A stretch of 64,000 nt of DNA from Adiantum capillus-veneris (GCA_014529385.2 CM043967.1:131313182-131377181); one strand, 5' to 3'. Positions 44,129 through 56,081 are shown, counted from the first letter of the stretch. Numbers and translations: made by a program. The notes: generated by a model not told the origin, from the sequence alone.

Positions 44129-44390
44129 GGGAGCTACGGGATTGGGCTCACATGGGTCAGGTGATAGGTAAGAGCACAATCTACATTTTGGCACCCAGAT
44201 TTGATCATTTCCTTGATAGTAGCCTTGGGCTTCCAATAGTCGTTTAGGGATCCATCGCAACATTTTCTTACTTTTCTTGGAGCGAGTGGTACGTTTCTTA
44301 CAAGGCTTCTGTTTTTTAGCACTAGCTATGGTCACTAAAGAAGCTTTAGGGACCCACTTGTATGTTTTCTTCGTTACATTAGGATGAGTC
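44100..44390 (-). pseudogene. Junction segment between E and G (basic, WVPK repeats)
   Basis: Continues E's open frame but no longer matches D: KTYKWVPKASL, KKQKPCKKRTTRSKKSKKML, RWIPKRLL, QIWVPKCRL. Repeated W-(V/I)-PK blocks and a lysine-rich stretch are visible; I do not recognise the domain. The stop lies inside the last palindrome. It probably came with G. Confidence 0.55.
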
Positions 44391-45637
44391 TTGTCAGAAG
44401 CTATATGCATTGCTTGTAGCATATTTAAGGGTACAGGCATTTCATCCCCCTCAAGTGTTACCCAGGTCGTCCCCCTATTTCCCCAAGTGTCTATGGTTGC
44501 TGCTAGGTGGACCCAATCCACATTGTCCGACTCAGTCATCCCATGTAGGATATCTATATAAGGAGAGTTCTCCCCAATATCCGTGTCTTCGTTACATGTG
44601 TAACAATACTGTAATGGAGCTGAGTGAATTGTTGTGTCTGATCGATTATCAATGATGAATTTATTTCCTAGAGGATGCGTTCGACCACTTAAAAGATCAA
44701 CTCGAATGAAAGAGTCTTGGAACTGTAAGTAGACGTGGTTTTTGGACCAGTCATGCACCATTTTTGCTTCCCTCATGAATGGACGCCCTAAGATCATCTC
44801 AAATGACATAGGATGCTTGGAAAAATCCATAACAATGAAAGTCTGCCTTACCTTGTGTCCCAAGACCTTGATCCTGAGATCCTTCAGCATTCGAATAGGC
44901 GTAACAATAGATCCATTAGCCATTTTTACCACTACGCTTGTGGCTTCAAGGTGAGGTCGCCCCATAGACTCCCAACAACTCTTTGTCACCATGCTGACTC
45001 CCGCACCACCGTCAAGGACCCCCTTTACAGTTAATCCTTTAGTAGTGATTGGTAGAGTAGCATTAGATTCATCACCTTCAAAGTATTGCCCCAACTTGTT
45101 AACGGGTATTTCAATTACAGATTCATGTCCCGCTAGGTCAGATGGTGGTGCTAAATGTTCCTCATCATTCATCACCGAGTCAGGTTTGTTCATATGTGCA
45201 AACTGTGGTAATCCGGCCTGTAATTCTCCATTGAGAAGCGCTCGCAGTGCTAGGAATAATTCTGGATCTCCGTATAACTTAGATATGATAGTCGTACGTG
45301 TTTTTGAGGACATGAAATCCATCAGCTTGGCAACATTTAATGGCATCTTGTGGGACGTAGGACCTTGACAAGAGAATGGTGAAGATGAAATCTCCACTTC
45401 CTCAAGGGGGTCGGGCATTCCCTCACCAAACATTCTCTCTAGTAGGAAAGGTGTGTGTCCACTTTCAGATGTCCTACCCTCACTCTCTTCCCGAATGATA
45501 CTGGGTATAGCTAACGGCCTGTAGTTCTTGTGAGGTTGAACTTGTGTGGGAAACACTGTGTCCGACATCTGGATATGTTTGGGTTCAGGTTCTAATGTTC
45601 GTTAAGTTTCTTCCACCGAACCCCTCAGTTGTTGGAC
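44391..45637 (-). pseudogene. Gypsy E protease region
   Basis: Same frame as E gag, after two in-frame stops near 45638 and 45603. From 45568 it reads VFPTQVQPHKNYRPLAIPSI, then VIEIPVNKLGQYFEGDESNA, TKGLTVKGVLDGGAGVSMVT with the aspartic protease active site DGGAG, RQTFIVMDFSKHPMSFEMIL, and PLQYCYTCNEDTDIGENSPY. Similarity to D ends at MLQAMHIASD (near 44390), about 1 kb before RT should begin. No RT, RNase H or integrase of E exists in the window. Confidence 0.8.
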
Positions 45638-48600
45638 TCATTCAATTTCCACTGTTGGGTTTAGATAGGTTCCAATCTTTCTCTTGCAATCCTCATTTTT
45701 TGTCTCTCGTGGCTTATCTTGGGGGTTCGCAACTGGGTGGTTTAACTTTGAATACTCTTTTGGTGTTCGTCGTAATTCCCTCTCGTGATCCTCCTCACTG
45801 GCTTTTTCCTTTGTAGTAACAGTTTTGGTCTCCGTGGTCTCTATCGAATCTGAGTCATCCTCAGGGTCATTCATATACACGGGATCCTCTCGTGTCCCTA
45901 TGTTAGTCTTTGAACTAGGTTTTGAGCTAGAAGCATTAAGGGATTTCTTTCTTTGTGTTTTCTTCTTTCTCGCTCGGCCAATGGATGCAGCATCTCTCTC
46001 TTCGAGGATGTAATTTTGCTTTTGGAGCATCGACCGTGTGAGTGCATTCACTGGTGCTATGTTTATAGTGGGTGGTGTCCCATCAACAATCTCTATTAAG
46101 TTCAATGGTGTGATTTTCGGTGCGTTTGGATTGTTAGGACACTGTGCGATCAAATGATCTATGCCACAACGATTACAAGTGAGTATTTGCATTGCCAATG
46201 CACTCCCTTGACTTGTTTGCATTAGTGCATCATTCTTTTGCATTCTAATGGGGCACTCAGCTACTCGATGTGGTCCACCACATTCGTAGCACTGAAGAGG
46301 TGGTCTCCGGGCAAAACTATTAATGTTTTGGCCTCTTGCTGCTAGCGCAGTAGCTTGATATAATGGTTTGATTTGTCCCCAATGGTCTTCCATATAGTAC
46401 ATGGGACACTCCTCAAGCATGTCGACTCCATAGGTGATACTAGAGTCTATGTCCTCTTTGCAATCTGCATAAGTACTAGATGACTCGCAACCTATTTGGT
46501 TCATAGGTGTAACTCTTGGATGAGGGGGTTGCGGTCCTAGCAATGGAGGTGGCAACGGTGTGGTTTGGACCACATTTTGGGTTCTTGGGACCATGTGCTG
46601 TAATGGCAAGTGTTGCTCCATGGGTGGGGTAGGCATCAATGCAGGAACTCGAGGTGAGTCTGCCCAAGCTATAGGCGGTCTATTTTCCATGATGCGTTTA
46701 AGCATTAGGCAATCCTTCGCTTGATGGCCATACCTACCACACGCGTTACAAGTCCCGTTAAACTTTACTCTGAAAGTAGGGCATTCACTCGTAGTATGTG
46801 GGCCCAAGAAAATTGAGCACCATTGTTGCTCCCTTCTTGGATACATATGAGTGTTTTGTGGAGCACGATTACCCCTAAGGCTTTCTTTGATGGCCTTGGT
46901 GAGATCTGCCAAAGTCATCTCAGATATCGTTTGCTCTTTCACGATTGGCTTTATCTTCATTGGCTCATGCCCTGACGCTTGCGAGCTACTAGACTTCGGC
47001 TTGGCGGACACTCTTTCTCCTGCAATCATTAAATTATCCTCCAATTGGATTGCATTCATGGTGACTGCTTCCCAAGTAGTGATACCTCTAATGACTAGGC
47101 CATTATAGATACTTTCATGTCGTAGTCCCCTAATGAATCTATCGAGCAATTGGTTGTTGTTGAATCGCTCGTTTGGATTGCATCGAGAATTCAAATTCTT
47201 TAGGCGACTAATGAAGTCTCTCACGGATTCACCTTCTTCTCGTTGGGCTTTCTGGAGCTGAGAGGCTACACCCCAAAGTACTCCCTCTCGTATGTGCTCT
47301 TTCAAGAACAATCTCCTAAGAGTAGAGTAGATCGTTTTCTCTTCTACTCTTAAGGTTCTATACCAATCTCCAGCCTTTCCGCTTAGGGTCAAACTCAAAG
47401 CCTTACACTTATGTAGCTCATTGTGCTCTTCCAAGGAATCGCACACATGTTCAAAGACTTCCATATGCTTTCTAGCATCTCTGTCTCCACTGAATTTATG
47501 TGTGAGCTTAGCTACTTGAACTGCCTTGCTCCTAGGCTCTCTATCAGGTGCACTACGCATGTTTTCCGCAATAGAGCGACCGATAGTTTGAGCAAATGGT
47601 GCCAAATCTCCTATTTGAGCAGGTATAATGGGTGTATGTGCTCCTGGAACCACATGTGAGATGGGAGTTGGCCTTGGCCTTGGCATACGCGCGGCTCTTG
47701 GGTCCCATATTTCGTATGGTGGTGTACCAGACGGTGGTCCAAAGTTTACAGGCGTGGCCCTAGGCATAGGGGGTGCCTGATATGGCATGTTATTATTAAA
47801 TGGCATGGCTCCACTTGTATAAGAGCTTGGATAATTCCATTGTGGATTGTAAGCTCTTGGAATAATCGGAGGTGTAGGAGCTACATGAGGCTCAGGTACG
47901 ACAGGTGCACATGATTGATACATACATGTAGGTATAGTTGGGGGCATTGTGCTACCAGGCATCGGCGCAGTGTTAACAAATGAACTCCATGGTGTACTTC
48001 TTGTCATGCTCACCACTGGGATATGCATGGTAGCCGTAGTGTCATTAAGAGAAAGATGAGCTAGATCTGGGAAGGTAAAGCTGCCACTTGTGGGCTCAGA
48101 TTGTACTGAGGCTCCTGGCGAAACAACATATGGAGGATCAATGGGGCTCACTGAGGGAGTCTCCATTTGTGATAGGGTTGGTTGGTTGGCCTTTCCCGTA
48201 TCCAAGAATCTCATTAGGCCTGTTGAATGCATGTTGATCCTTGTGTTCTGTCTTTCTAACTCGATAATCCTATGGAGGACATCACAAACTTTCTGTTGTT
48301 GCTCATCTATGCTAGTAGCACCCGATGTGGATTGTAGAACATCTAACCAACCCACATGATAGGCGTGTCCTGTGTACCGATCAGTTAAAGCTTTTGCTTG
48401 TAGGTCATACTCCCAATTTTTGTTTAGGAATATCCCATCTAGGCCTGGCGTGCTGGAGGTTTCCCTCGAAGTGGAAGCATTATTGCTCCCCATCGCTTGC
48501 CCCTCCGTGACTGCTACCTTGGGAGCACTCGGTTGCTCGGCTGGCATGATTGTTGTCATAGGAGCCTTTGCTTTCAGGGCTCGACTTTGTTCTAGCCTTC

Positions 48601-49186
48601 ATAGGCTCTCACTTTCCCTCTCCCTTGTTGCTTGCATATAGCGTTCGATCTCTTGTACTTCGGCAAGACTCCTACCATAGGGTAGTAAAACCTCAGAGGG
48701 AGATAGTCCTAAAGGATCAGGAGGTGCAGTGGATGGAACATTCACATGCACACTCTCAAGAAGCATAGGGTCTATTTTAGACATGAATGACGAATTTACT
48801 TCCCCACTCCCTTCATTTATTTCATTAACCGCATGTTCGGAGCGAGTAGCTCTACTAAGGGTCTCTTTTAAGCGGCTAAACACGCTGGACCCGGGCTGTG
48901 GGCCCATGGCATGCATGTCTTGACTTGAACTATCAGGGTTTGGTATAGGATACCCCTCCATGACTTTGTAGTCAGAGGAAGAATCACTAGACACGATATG
49001 AGGATCTTGGTTCGCGCTACCTTGAGTCCTGGCCGAAGGTCCAGAACCTAGGGTGGAGGAATAATGGGTGCCCGCGTAAATGGAGGCACTACCAATATGC
49101 TCGTGCTCTAACACTCGTCTAGAGCGTAGGTTCATATGACTTGGATCCCCTAGAAGTGTCAGTGAGTGCCCGTGAAGGCTTCTCAC
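45638..49186 (-). pseudogene. Gypsy E gag, one premature TGA
   Basis: A single frame of about 1180 codons interrupted by TGA at 48599-48601. Start candidate is the ATG at 49186. Parts in order: serine-rich N-terminus (EHEHIGSASIYAGTHYSSTL); proline-rich linker; capsid with KLTHKFSGDRDARKHMEVFE, LSGKAGDWYRTLRVEEKTIY and GESVRDFISRLKNLNSRCNP (Retrotrans_gag); zinc knuckles CNACGRYGHQAKDC, CYECGGPHRVAEC and CNRCGIDHLIAQC; then a basic tail (RARKKKTQRKKSLNASSSKP). All Cys/His of the first knuckle are present, so only nonsense changes disable it. It would form the particle shell and bind RNA. It is large for a gypsy Gag because of the N-terminal extension. Confidence 0.9.
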
Positions 49187-50205
49187 CTAGTATTTTTGGG
49201 TGTTTTGCAACCCAAGTCTTTTTTTTTTGATTTTTTGGTCCTTTTTTTTTCTGACCCAGCTATAGAATAGAACGTATGATAGATCAAAATGAGCGTCTCG
49301 GTCAGAGGGACGTGCCGTGCTTAACAACCCTCCGTTTGGTCAGTTTATGTCCTCGGAATCCCTAAAACCGTCAATTTCTAGTAGGGAACTAAGCCCAAAT
49401 TAGAAAGTCTAAGGGTGCAAGTGGGAAGAGAAGGGAGGAGAGTGGAGGACTTTCCCCACATGCTCTCATTCCCTCTTGAGGGGGTAGGTATATATATAAG
49501 AGTGAGTTTAGTATATATCATAAGACTGAGGAGTGAGGCTTGGACTTGGGCTTGGGTTTGGGCAAATGATTCCGATCCCGATCAAAATTTTAGTGTAGCC
49601 CCCCAGTCACTCACGCTTAAATATTTTTGGATTTTAAAATTTTTTTTTTTGGTAGTTTTTTTTTGTTTTTTTAAAGGCGACGACCGCGCGCGGTTTAGGT
49701 GACCCTTTCTTGGCCACACACACTGTCAACACCTACCTAACCTCTCTGTCAATAGCTCACAGACAACTCACTACCTTATCTACTTACTAACAGTGCTGCT
49801 AACCACTAACTAATCTACTAACTAATCTGTTAACCACTCTGCTAACTGCTTACTGACAGTGGGCTAACTGTCCACCTACTTCCTCTCTCACTACCTTAGT
49901 GTGCAAAGACTGTGTGCAGGTAAACCTTGACAGAAAATTGTGTACAGACTGTGTGCAAACAGAAATTGCTAACTGCCTTCCTACTTATTCATTCACTTCG
50001 AACAAGCTAACGACTACTAACCGTGCAAAGACTGTGTGCAAACAGAAAACACAACGTTATGCAGAAATCACAGAACTTGCAGACAATACAGAAATTAACA
50101 ACTTGCAGAAAAATAACTCATTCCTCTTCCTCTTCCTCTTCTTTCCTACTACAAACAACTCATAGGAGAAGCACAAAGTGCCTCTTGGGCTTAGTGCAGG
50201 GCAAT
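49187..50205 (-). other. Gypsy E leader
   Basis: Untranslated. The inner part matches the D leader (GACGCTCATTTTGA block at 49287-49300). The outer part (49740-50050) holds clusters of short reiterated motifs such as CTAACTAATCTACTAACTAATC and two GTGCAAAGACTGTGTGCA copies (49901, 50025). Confidence 0.6.
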
Positions 50206-50223
50206 TCCCCGGCAACGGCGCCA
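50206..50223 (-). other. Gypsy E primer-binding site (tRNA-Asp type)
   Basis: Plus strand TCCCCGGCAACGGCGCCA equals the 3' end of plant tRNA-Asp(GUC) including CCA, so the sense strand is its exact complement. It lies 4 bp inside the LTR. Confidence 0.9.
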
Positions 50224-50227
50224 AAAA

Positions 50228-50821
50228 TGTACGCTCCTTGCCGCACTGTCGAAGCAAGGGCCTTGCCTAACACTGTGTGCGAGCCATAGACGGCTCCAAG
50301 CACACAACTAGCTTAACTAGGAAGCTCAAAAGAGGGCAATGGTGTGTCACTCACCGCTCTATGCTCCTGCCGTGGAGGATTCCTCGCTGCGAAGAAGAAG
50401 GAGACGCCGTTACGTCGCGCTCAACCGCTTCACCACCGTCGTGCCGCCGCAATGCTCGATCACGCTCTCTCTCTCTCTCTCTCTCTCTCATATACACACA
50501 CACACAAGGAGGTGAAGAAGAAGAAGATGGAGCAAGAGCACTCTTCTATTGCACAAATGAGAGAATAAGTGAATTTTAGGTTTAGTTGGCTTTTATATGA
50601 GCTCACCCCATTCACACTTGGGCACCCATGCTTAGCCAACTAATCCCTTGAATGTCCCAGTTAGAGTGCGCCTCTCATCGACGATCACTCTTACCCTTTT
50701 CCTATTGGTCCGACAAGCCCGATACCTGACTCTACCAAATACATAATACACGTCCGTCGTAGGTGATAGGGTGTCCGTGAGCCGTGAGGGTTAACACGGT
50801 CTATAGTCTCAAGTATCATCA
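50228..50821 (-). repeat. Gypsy E 5' LTR
   Basis: Plus ends TGTACGCTCC and GTATCATCA (TG...CA). Sense TATA box ATATAAAAG at 50590-50598. CT tract 50465-50489. Homologous to the LTRs at 28366-29213 and 31359 to about 31880. Confidence 0.8.
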
Positions 50822-52060
50822 GACCTCTCTCTTCGACTTTTTGGCGCCCATAATTTTTAATTGCTCCCTTCCTTCCTTTTCTCTTTAGAAGCCCGTCCGG
50901 TTATTTGTTGTTGGAGGGCTCCACAAGTTTCTCCAAGTGATTTTTTTTTTTTTTTGCATTTCTTTTCTTGAGTTGTCCTTTTGTGCTTCTCTGTGTTCAT
51001 GCCGCAATTCTCTCCCCTTCCTAGAGGGTTGCGTAAGCAAAAAATCCAAATTTCCATACTCTAGAGTGTTTTGCAAATTCGCATTTTGATGAGTGTTCAT
51101 GACTTTGCCAAGTGATCGTATTGATGTGCTTTGATGAGCTAGATTTTTCATATGCTCCATTATGTCAAGTGCTAATTATGTGTAGGATGTCAAATCCTGC
51201 CCAGTAGCAAGTGTTCAAAGAAAAAGCCAAAAAAAACCCAAGCTAAGTGGCCATGTCAATTTTCATCAAAAACTACTTTTTAGTGTAGTTTGACTAAATG
51301 TACAACACCCGACCTGATTTCAAGGCGGTCTTGAAGAGAGCTAGCAATTTTTTCACAAATTGTAGTGTAAAACCCAGTAAGTCTATCATGCTTTGGCACA
51401 AAAGCAAGGAAAATATAAGGGTTGTAAAAAACAACTTTTGTGAGAACACTAATTATGGCGACACATGATAGAAAAGTGAAATAACACATGATCTTAAAAG
51501 TAAAGGTCACACAAGGGAATTACTCTTTCCTACACAACAATGTTGCACCTTCCAAATCGGCTAGAAGCTTCCATGGAGAGTTTTGTGCCCAATCAATCAC
51601 ATTACACATACTCTATTGCAACTTTTAAAAGTAAGTTGAAATTGCCTCATCGGCACCATTTGTGTGTGACAACAATTTTTGGCTTTATATATTTTAGAAG
51701 CATACATTCCATGTGATCATTGCAATTGAAGCTAGTCGGAAGTTGAGAACTCTTTGTAATTATTTCTTTTGAATCATTGGCCTCTAGCTTAGTTGATAAG
51801 GTGCTTGATTGTGTCCTGAAGCTTGAGGGATGTTGTCTAACCCTAAAGATGCCTCCTCGTTAGACCAATTAAAAATTGCATTAAGACATTTCTCAAAATA
51901 AAGAGAAAGCAAGTACTACTATCAGGCAAGGAATTTCATTAAGAAAGCAAGTACAACAAAAAAGAGGTCGGGTCGCCTTTGTGAAGCAAATCAAATTTTG
52001 AGGGGTGTATTAGGGAAATTGATGCCATATTATCTAGTTTTCACGGCTATAATTAGCCAA
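50822..52060. other. Anonymous spacer
   Basis: AT-rich, no supported gene. A tRNA box-A-like TAGCTTAGTTGATAAGG occurs at 51787, without a good box B. Confidence 0.4.
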
Positions 52061-52365
52061 GTTTTCTCCTAGGGCACTCCCTAGCATCACGGGGTGGCTC
52101 CCCTATCAACCGCCGATGTATCGTTAGCTATTGGGTGCTGTCAAGGCTCAACATGAGCATGACCTGATTCTGTAATCTATAGTTTTTTTTTTTTTTGGCC
52201 ATGCAATTGTGAGTGGATATTAACTTGAAAAGAATACAATTGTCCTCAAACATACCCAACCCCTACGATAAGCCAACTTAGTGTAATCTATAGTTTTTAT
52301 TAATTTACTTTACTTACATTGTGAGGTTCTGCCAAAAAAAATAAATAAAAAAAATCATCCCTTGA
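52060..52365 (+). mobile_element. LINE 3' tail, plus strand
   Basis: GGGGTGGCTCCCCTATCAAC...GGCTCAACATGAGCATGACC resembles the reverse complement of the LINE tails at 57970-58090 and 62520-62620. It ends in A-rich CCAAAAAAAATAAATAAAAAAAATC. It is interrupted by the insert at 52183-52281. The 5' limit is uncertain. Confidence 0.6.
52171..52293 (-). mobile_element. Short retroposed insert (52183-52281) with 12-bp target duplication
   Basis: TGTAATCTATAG at 52171-52182 and again at 52282-52293 flanks 99 bp that begin with 14 T, i.e. a minus-strand poly(A) tail. The rest (GGCCATGCAATTGTGAGTGG...) resembles no coding sequence; it could be a 5'-truncated LINE tail or a SINE. Confidence 0.75.
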
Positions 52366-53357
52366 TGCATAGCAAGGGTGGACGTTTGATGGGCAGCCTT
52401 GCTCGTGATCTTATAATTGTCACTCATAAAACGTAAAGCGCACAAAATACCCAGAACATGTAAAATGAATGAAGGTGCAAGGTTAATGTCGCCATTTCCA
52501 AAGCTTTCATCCCCATAAAGGTCTCCCCCTGCTATGCTAGTGAAGATTCATGCATTAATCTCCTCTTTTGTCATGAACTCTGTGCTTTAAAGACACAATC
52601 TCCTCTTAAACTCTTTTTCCCAAAAGTCAAGATCTTCGTGAAAAGCAGCCAAAATGCAACACTTGCATGGGGAAAAGATGGGACCTACTCCAATATCACA
52701 AGTTGGCACTAAAGAATTGAAAGAAGAATCAAACAGCCCTGGCCCCCCCGGAGTCCTACAAATTTCCTAGAAAGTGCCAGGATATCAGCAACGTGCTCGA
52801 GGCTCCCACACTTTAACTATAATATACAAGTTATGATCATTGATATGGAGGTACATGTTGTGCTTACCTTAGCAAGCAAGCACATGAATCTCGAGTTTAC
52901 CTTTCAAACAAAGCCACTTAGAATATGCTCCAAGTTCCAACAAATCTTGTCAATGGTGCAAGTGATCGATCCAATTTAAACGAAGCGATCCAATTTAAAC
53001 GAAGCGAATACGGTTGAGACTAACAAACGCCCCAAAGATAAGCCCAACTTTTAGCTTATTCTGTACCCACTTTGTGTTTCTTTCTTGAGGACTTTTTGTA
53101 TGCATGATGGTTGTAAGGCTATGTTCGGAAAAGTACAAAATCAATTTCACAGACATGCAAAATTCCCCTTAGGATAGTTTCAAAGAGGAAATTTTGCAGA
53201 ATGCCAACACTTTCTGCAATTTAACTCTATTTTCTTAAATTTTCCAAGTGGAATTTCTCCTTCTCCCCCTCCCTTCAACCGGCTCATTTGGTTTTTAAAC
53301 CGGCTCAAGCCTAAGTTGAGGCACACTTATCTCGAACACTCTCTCTTAAAGAGGAAG

Positions 53358-53403
<46 letters not shown>

Positions 53404-54060
53404 TTTATAAGTGGAAGATTTACTTAAGAGCTCAGCACACCAATCGATTCGGAATGAAACTAAGAGATTCACCCATGGGTGATGTATGTTTATTTAGGCA
53501 GAACCTCACTAGATTCCCACACCCACGTTGACGCCTTGGCTTACGAGCGAACATTAAAATTCCATGGCTTTCTCCACAATTGAACCCATAAGGATTTTTT
53601 GCCATGATTAGTGAGCCATATGGGCTAAACCAGGTGGACAACGCACGCCCGTTGCACTACAGAGTCCATCTTTCAATAATATGGGAATTGATATAAAAAT
53701 AAAAAGAATTTTGCACAACACTCCAATTCACTAGGGGACCCATCCTTTCTCATGCTCACTTTTGCATCCTCTTTTATGACCATTACTAAATTGAGGTGAC
53801 CCCCTCCCTTTTCTTGGCATTTGAAATGTAAAGGACTCTTTTCATTGTGCTAAGAGAGCTCCCCCATAGGCCCTTTAAAGGCAATGTAGATGGGGGACCC
53901 TTCATCGCTTGTAGCAGCCCAACAAAGCAGCAACTGCTACCCCATATATGCTATTATTTTCCTTGGCCAATATCTATATTCCAAATGTGCAATACCATCA
54001 TCCTTGCAGACGTGTACTAGTTAATTTAAAAGGTGATACACAAATGTGGGGGGGTGATAG
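52366..54060. other. Anonymous spacer with a CA microsatellite
   Basis: No supported gene or element. (CA)n at 53360-53402. A 17-bp direct repeat, CGATCCAATTTAAACGA, occurs at 52968 and 52985. Confidence 0.45.
53360..53402. repeat. (CA)n microsatellite
   Basis: About 21 CA units. Confidence 0.95.
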
Positions 54061-54094
54061 TGTCAAAGTGGACGATGCGGAAGCGTAGAGACCA

Positions 54095-54151
<57 letters not shown>

Positions 54152-54323
54152 TCTTGAACCAATCAACCTTGGCAATTAAGAACTGAATGTGTAATACAAT
54201 GGAGGCAAGGGGTTGCTTACATAGCAACATCGGTAAATTGCCCTACTCAGACTTTGACAAATAAGTAAAAATAAATAATGGGACCTCATTGGGTAGTTCA
54301 CTTGAGATGCCAAAACTCTAACA
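54061..54323 (-). repeat. Copia H 3' LTR
   Basis: It starts TGTCAAAGTGGACGATGCGG and ends CTCTAACA. Ends and layout match the Copia B LTR, with a GA tract at 54098-54149. The sense-strand polypurine tract ATGAGATGCAGAGAGGG precedes it (54324-54340). Confidence 0.7.
54098..54149. repeat. (GA)n microsatellite in the Copia H LTR
   Basis: 26 GA units. Confidence 0.95.
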
Positions 54324-54834
54324 CCCTCTCTGCATCTCATAGTGGACATAAATAATGAGACCAAGCCGATGAAGAAGCTACCATGGATACCCCAGTAGAG
54401 GTACCTTCCACTGGATACTCCTCGGATTTGCTACCCTCAACTTTGTTCCTTAGAAGAATGCCATCTTGAGCATCCGTTGCCTTTTAGAAAATATAAACTG
54501 TAGACCACACTACGTCCAAGAATCCCCATTCGAGAACTGTGAACACATCATGTCCAAAAATAATACTCCAAGATAATGAAATGTGGAACACATCCCATCC
54601 ATGATCCGACCAACGACAATGGATTGGTGCACTCATCCATAGAGTTTTAGATATGTCTGATTGGTTCCTTGCCAGATGCATGTGCCTTGAACTCCGACCT
54701 ACGGGTTCAAACACCAATAATTGGAAAGCCAACACAAGGGTCCAAATTCATTATATGGAGCACTTCTAGCCCCTCTTTGCCACTCACAAGCCTCTCTCTG
54801 GCTAAAGCTGGTGGCAACACCAATCTCCATATTA
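54324..54834 (-). other. Copia H region between LTR and gag
   Basis: About 500 bp with no pol motif. In an intact element about 3 kb of protease, integrase, RT and RNase H would be expected here. Confidence 0.5.
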
Positions 54835-55779
54835 CTAGAAGGCAGTCCTTGCTACTACACTATTAGCCGCTTTGCTATCCTTCACTGAGTCACTATCACT
54901 GCTTTCTTCCTGATGCTTGCTTTTACCTTTGTCCTTCGTAGAATCTCTATCGTTGCTTTTGGATCTGCAATCCTTAGACAAATGACCACGTTTTCCAGAA
55001 TTGTAACAATAGTTTTTGGTCCTCTTTCTAGAATCTGAAGCAGCAAGTGCTTCTCCACCTGTCTCAAAAATTTGAGTTTTGCCTTGAGTTATCAACACGG
55101 CTTCCTCCTCAATGAGAAAAGAGTTAAGACCATCAAATTTGAGCTTTTCCTTTGTGACTTGTAGACGACTTGTTCTAGCCACCGTTACAACTAATTAAGT
55201 ACTCTTTAGTGCACTTTTCATAGCTGATAGTTTATCATGAATAACTTTAGCCTTCATAAGAAATGATTGCATGGAACTTCCTCATGGAAATTGGATGGCA
55301 AATACTTGTCCAAGAAGGGTGACTTCTTGCATCTTAGAATCCCGATCAAACATTCCGACGAGCTTGAACCACATTTCGTTGGTAATCTTCAAAGTCTCAA
55401 TGGCTGGAGAATTGTCCTTTGTAAGAGATTCCGCAATGGCCGACATTGCCTTTACATTAGCCGCATGCCAATCGAGTGACAATTTGAGATATTTGTCATC
55501 TTGAAGGCGGGTGTAGTTGTTGTTGGGATCCCTCATGGGACAGGGCTCCGAGCCATCGACAATATCCCATAAGCTTTTTCGTGAGAGCCAGAGTCGCATG
55601 ATCAAATTCCAGTGGGCATAGTTATTGTCGTTCAATTTGTCACTAGCACTTGAGCAAGGCGGACCATGTTGAAGTTGCAAGATCTGGTAATCTAGGAAGC
55701 CTTCTTGTACTCCAAGGGTGGCCGCACTAATCCCAAGCTGCAAAATAAACCTCCAAGCTGTTCCACTCCAAGATTCCAT
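54835..55779 (-). pseudogene. Copia H gag
   Basis: 55779-55282: SASDKLNDNNYAHWNLIMRL with the copia Gag signature, then WDIVDGSEPCP, SLDWHAANVKAMSAIAESLT, ETLKITNEMWFKLVGMFDRD (UBN2-type capsid). After a break, 55182-54835: RLQVTKEKLKFDGLNSFLIE, then the zinc knuckle CYNSGKRGHLSKDC, where Ser replaces the second Cys, and a serine/aspartate-rich tail ending SVVARTAF. Gag is followed by non-pol sequence and the LTR, so H has lost its polymerase. No 5' LTR was found to the right. Confidence 0.8.
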
Positions 55780-56081
55780 TATCCTTAGTAGATCCCTCTC
55801 TTTGGGAATGGTAATTCAAAATGGTCTCAAGGAACAAGGTGAACCAAAGTGGCTATGCACACATCTCTCTCCGTGCTGTTCTAATCACTCAACCAACCAC
55901 ACGTGCTACATGTGTACACAACTTTTACCTCTAAAAAAATTTGATGCTTCCCCTTGCACATACGACAATGCACCTATCCTCCTCCTGTTTTTGCCCTCAA
56001 TATCTCCTTTTTCTTCCTCTTTCTTTTCCTCTTTGATAAGAAGTGCATTCGATTTATCAAAGAATACACCTCTTTGATAAG

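Larger units (their letters stand above)
44391..50821 (-). mobile_element. Gypsy E, 5' half only (LTR, primer site, leader, gag, protease)
   Basis: Minus-strand element with 5' LTR 50228-50821, tRNA-Asp-type primer site, 1-kb leader, gag and protease. It stops near 44390, where unrelated element G sequence continues in the same orientation. The G LTR start (TGTTGGAGCC) differs from E's (TGATGATACT), so E and G are not one intact element. Confidence 0.8.

Noticed and set aside
39350-50821. E and G as one complete element with 5' and 3' LTRs
   Set aside because: The LTR starts differ (TGATGATACT versus TGTTGGAGCC) and D's protein diverges from E at 44390, so I treat them as a fusion.
51787-51860. 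tRNA-like or SINE promoter (TAGCTTAGTTGATAAGG)
   Set aside because: Good box A but no convincing box B at the right distance and no cloverleaf; no poly(A) or duplication.
53600-53670. tRNA-like stretch (GAGCCATATGGGCTAAACC...)
   Set aside because: Cannot be folded by eye into acceptor and T arms; no TTCGA loop.
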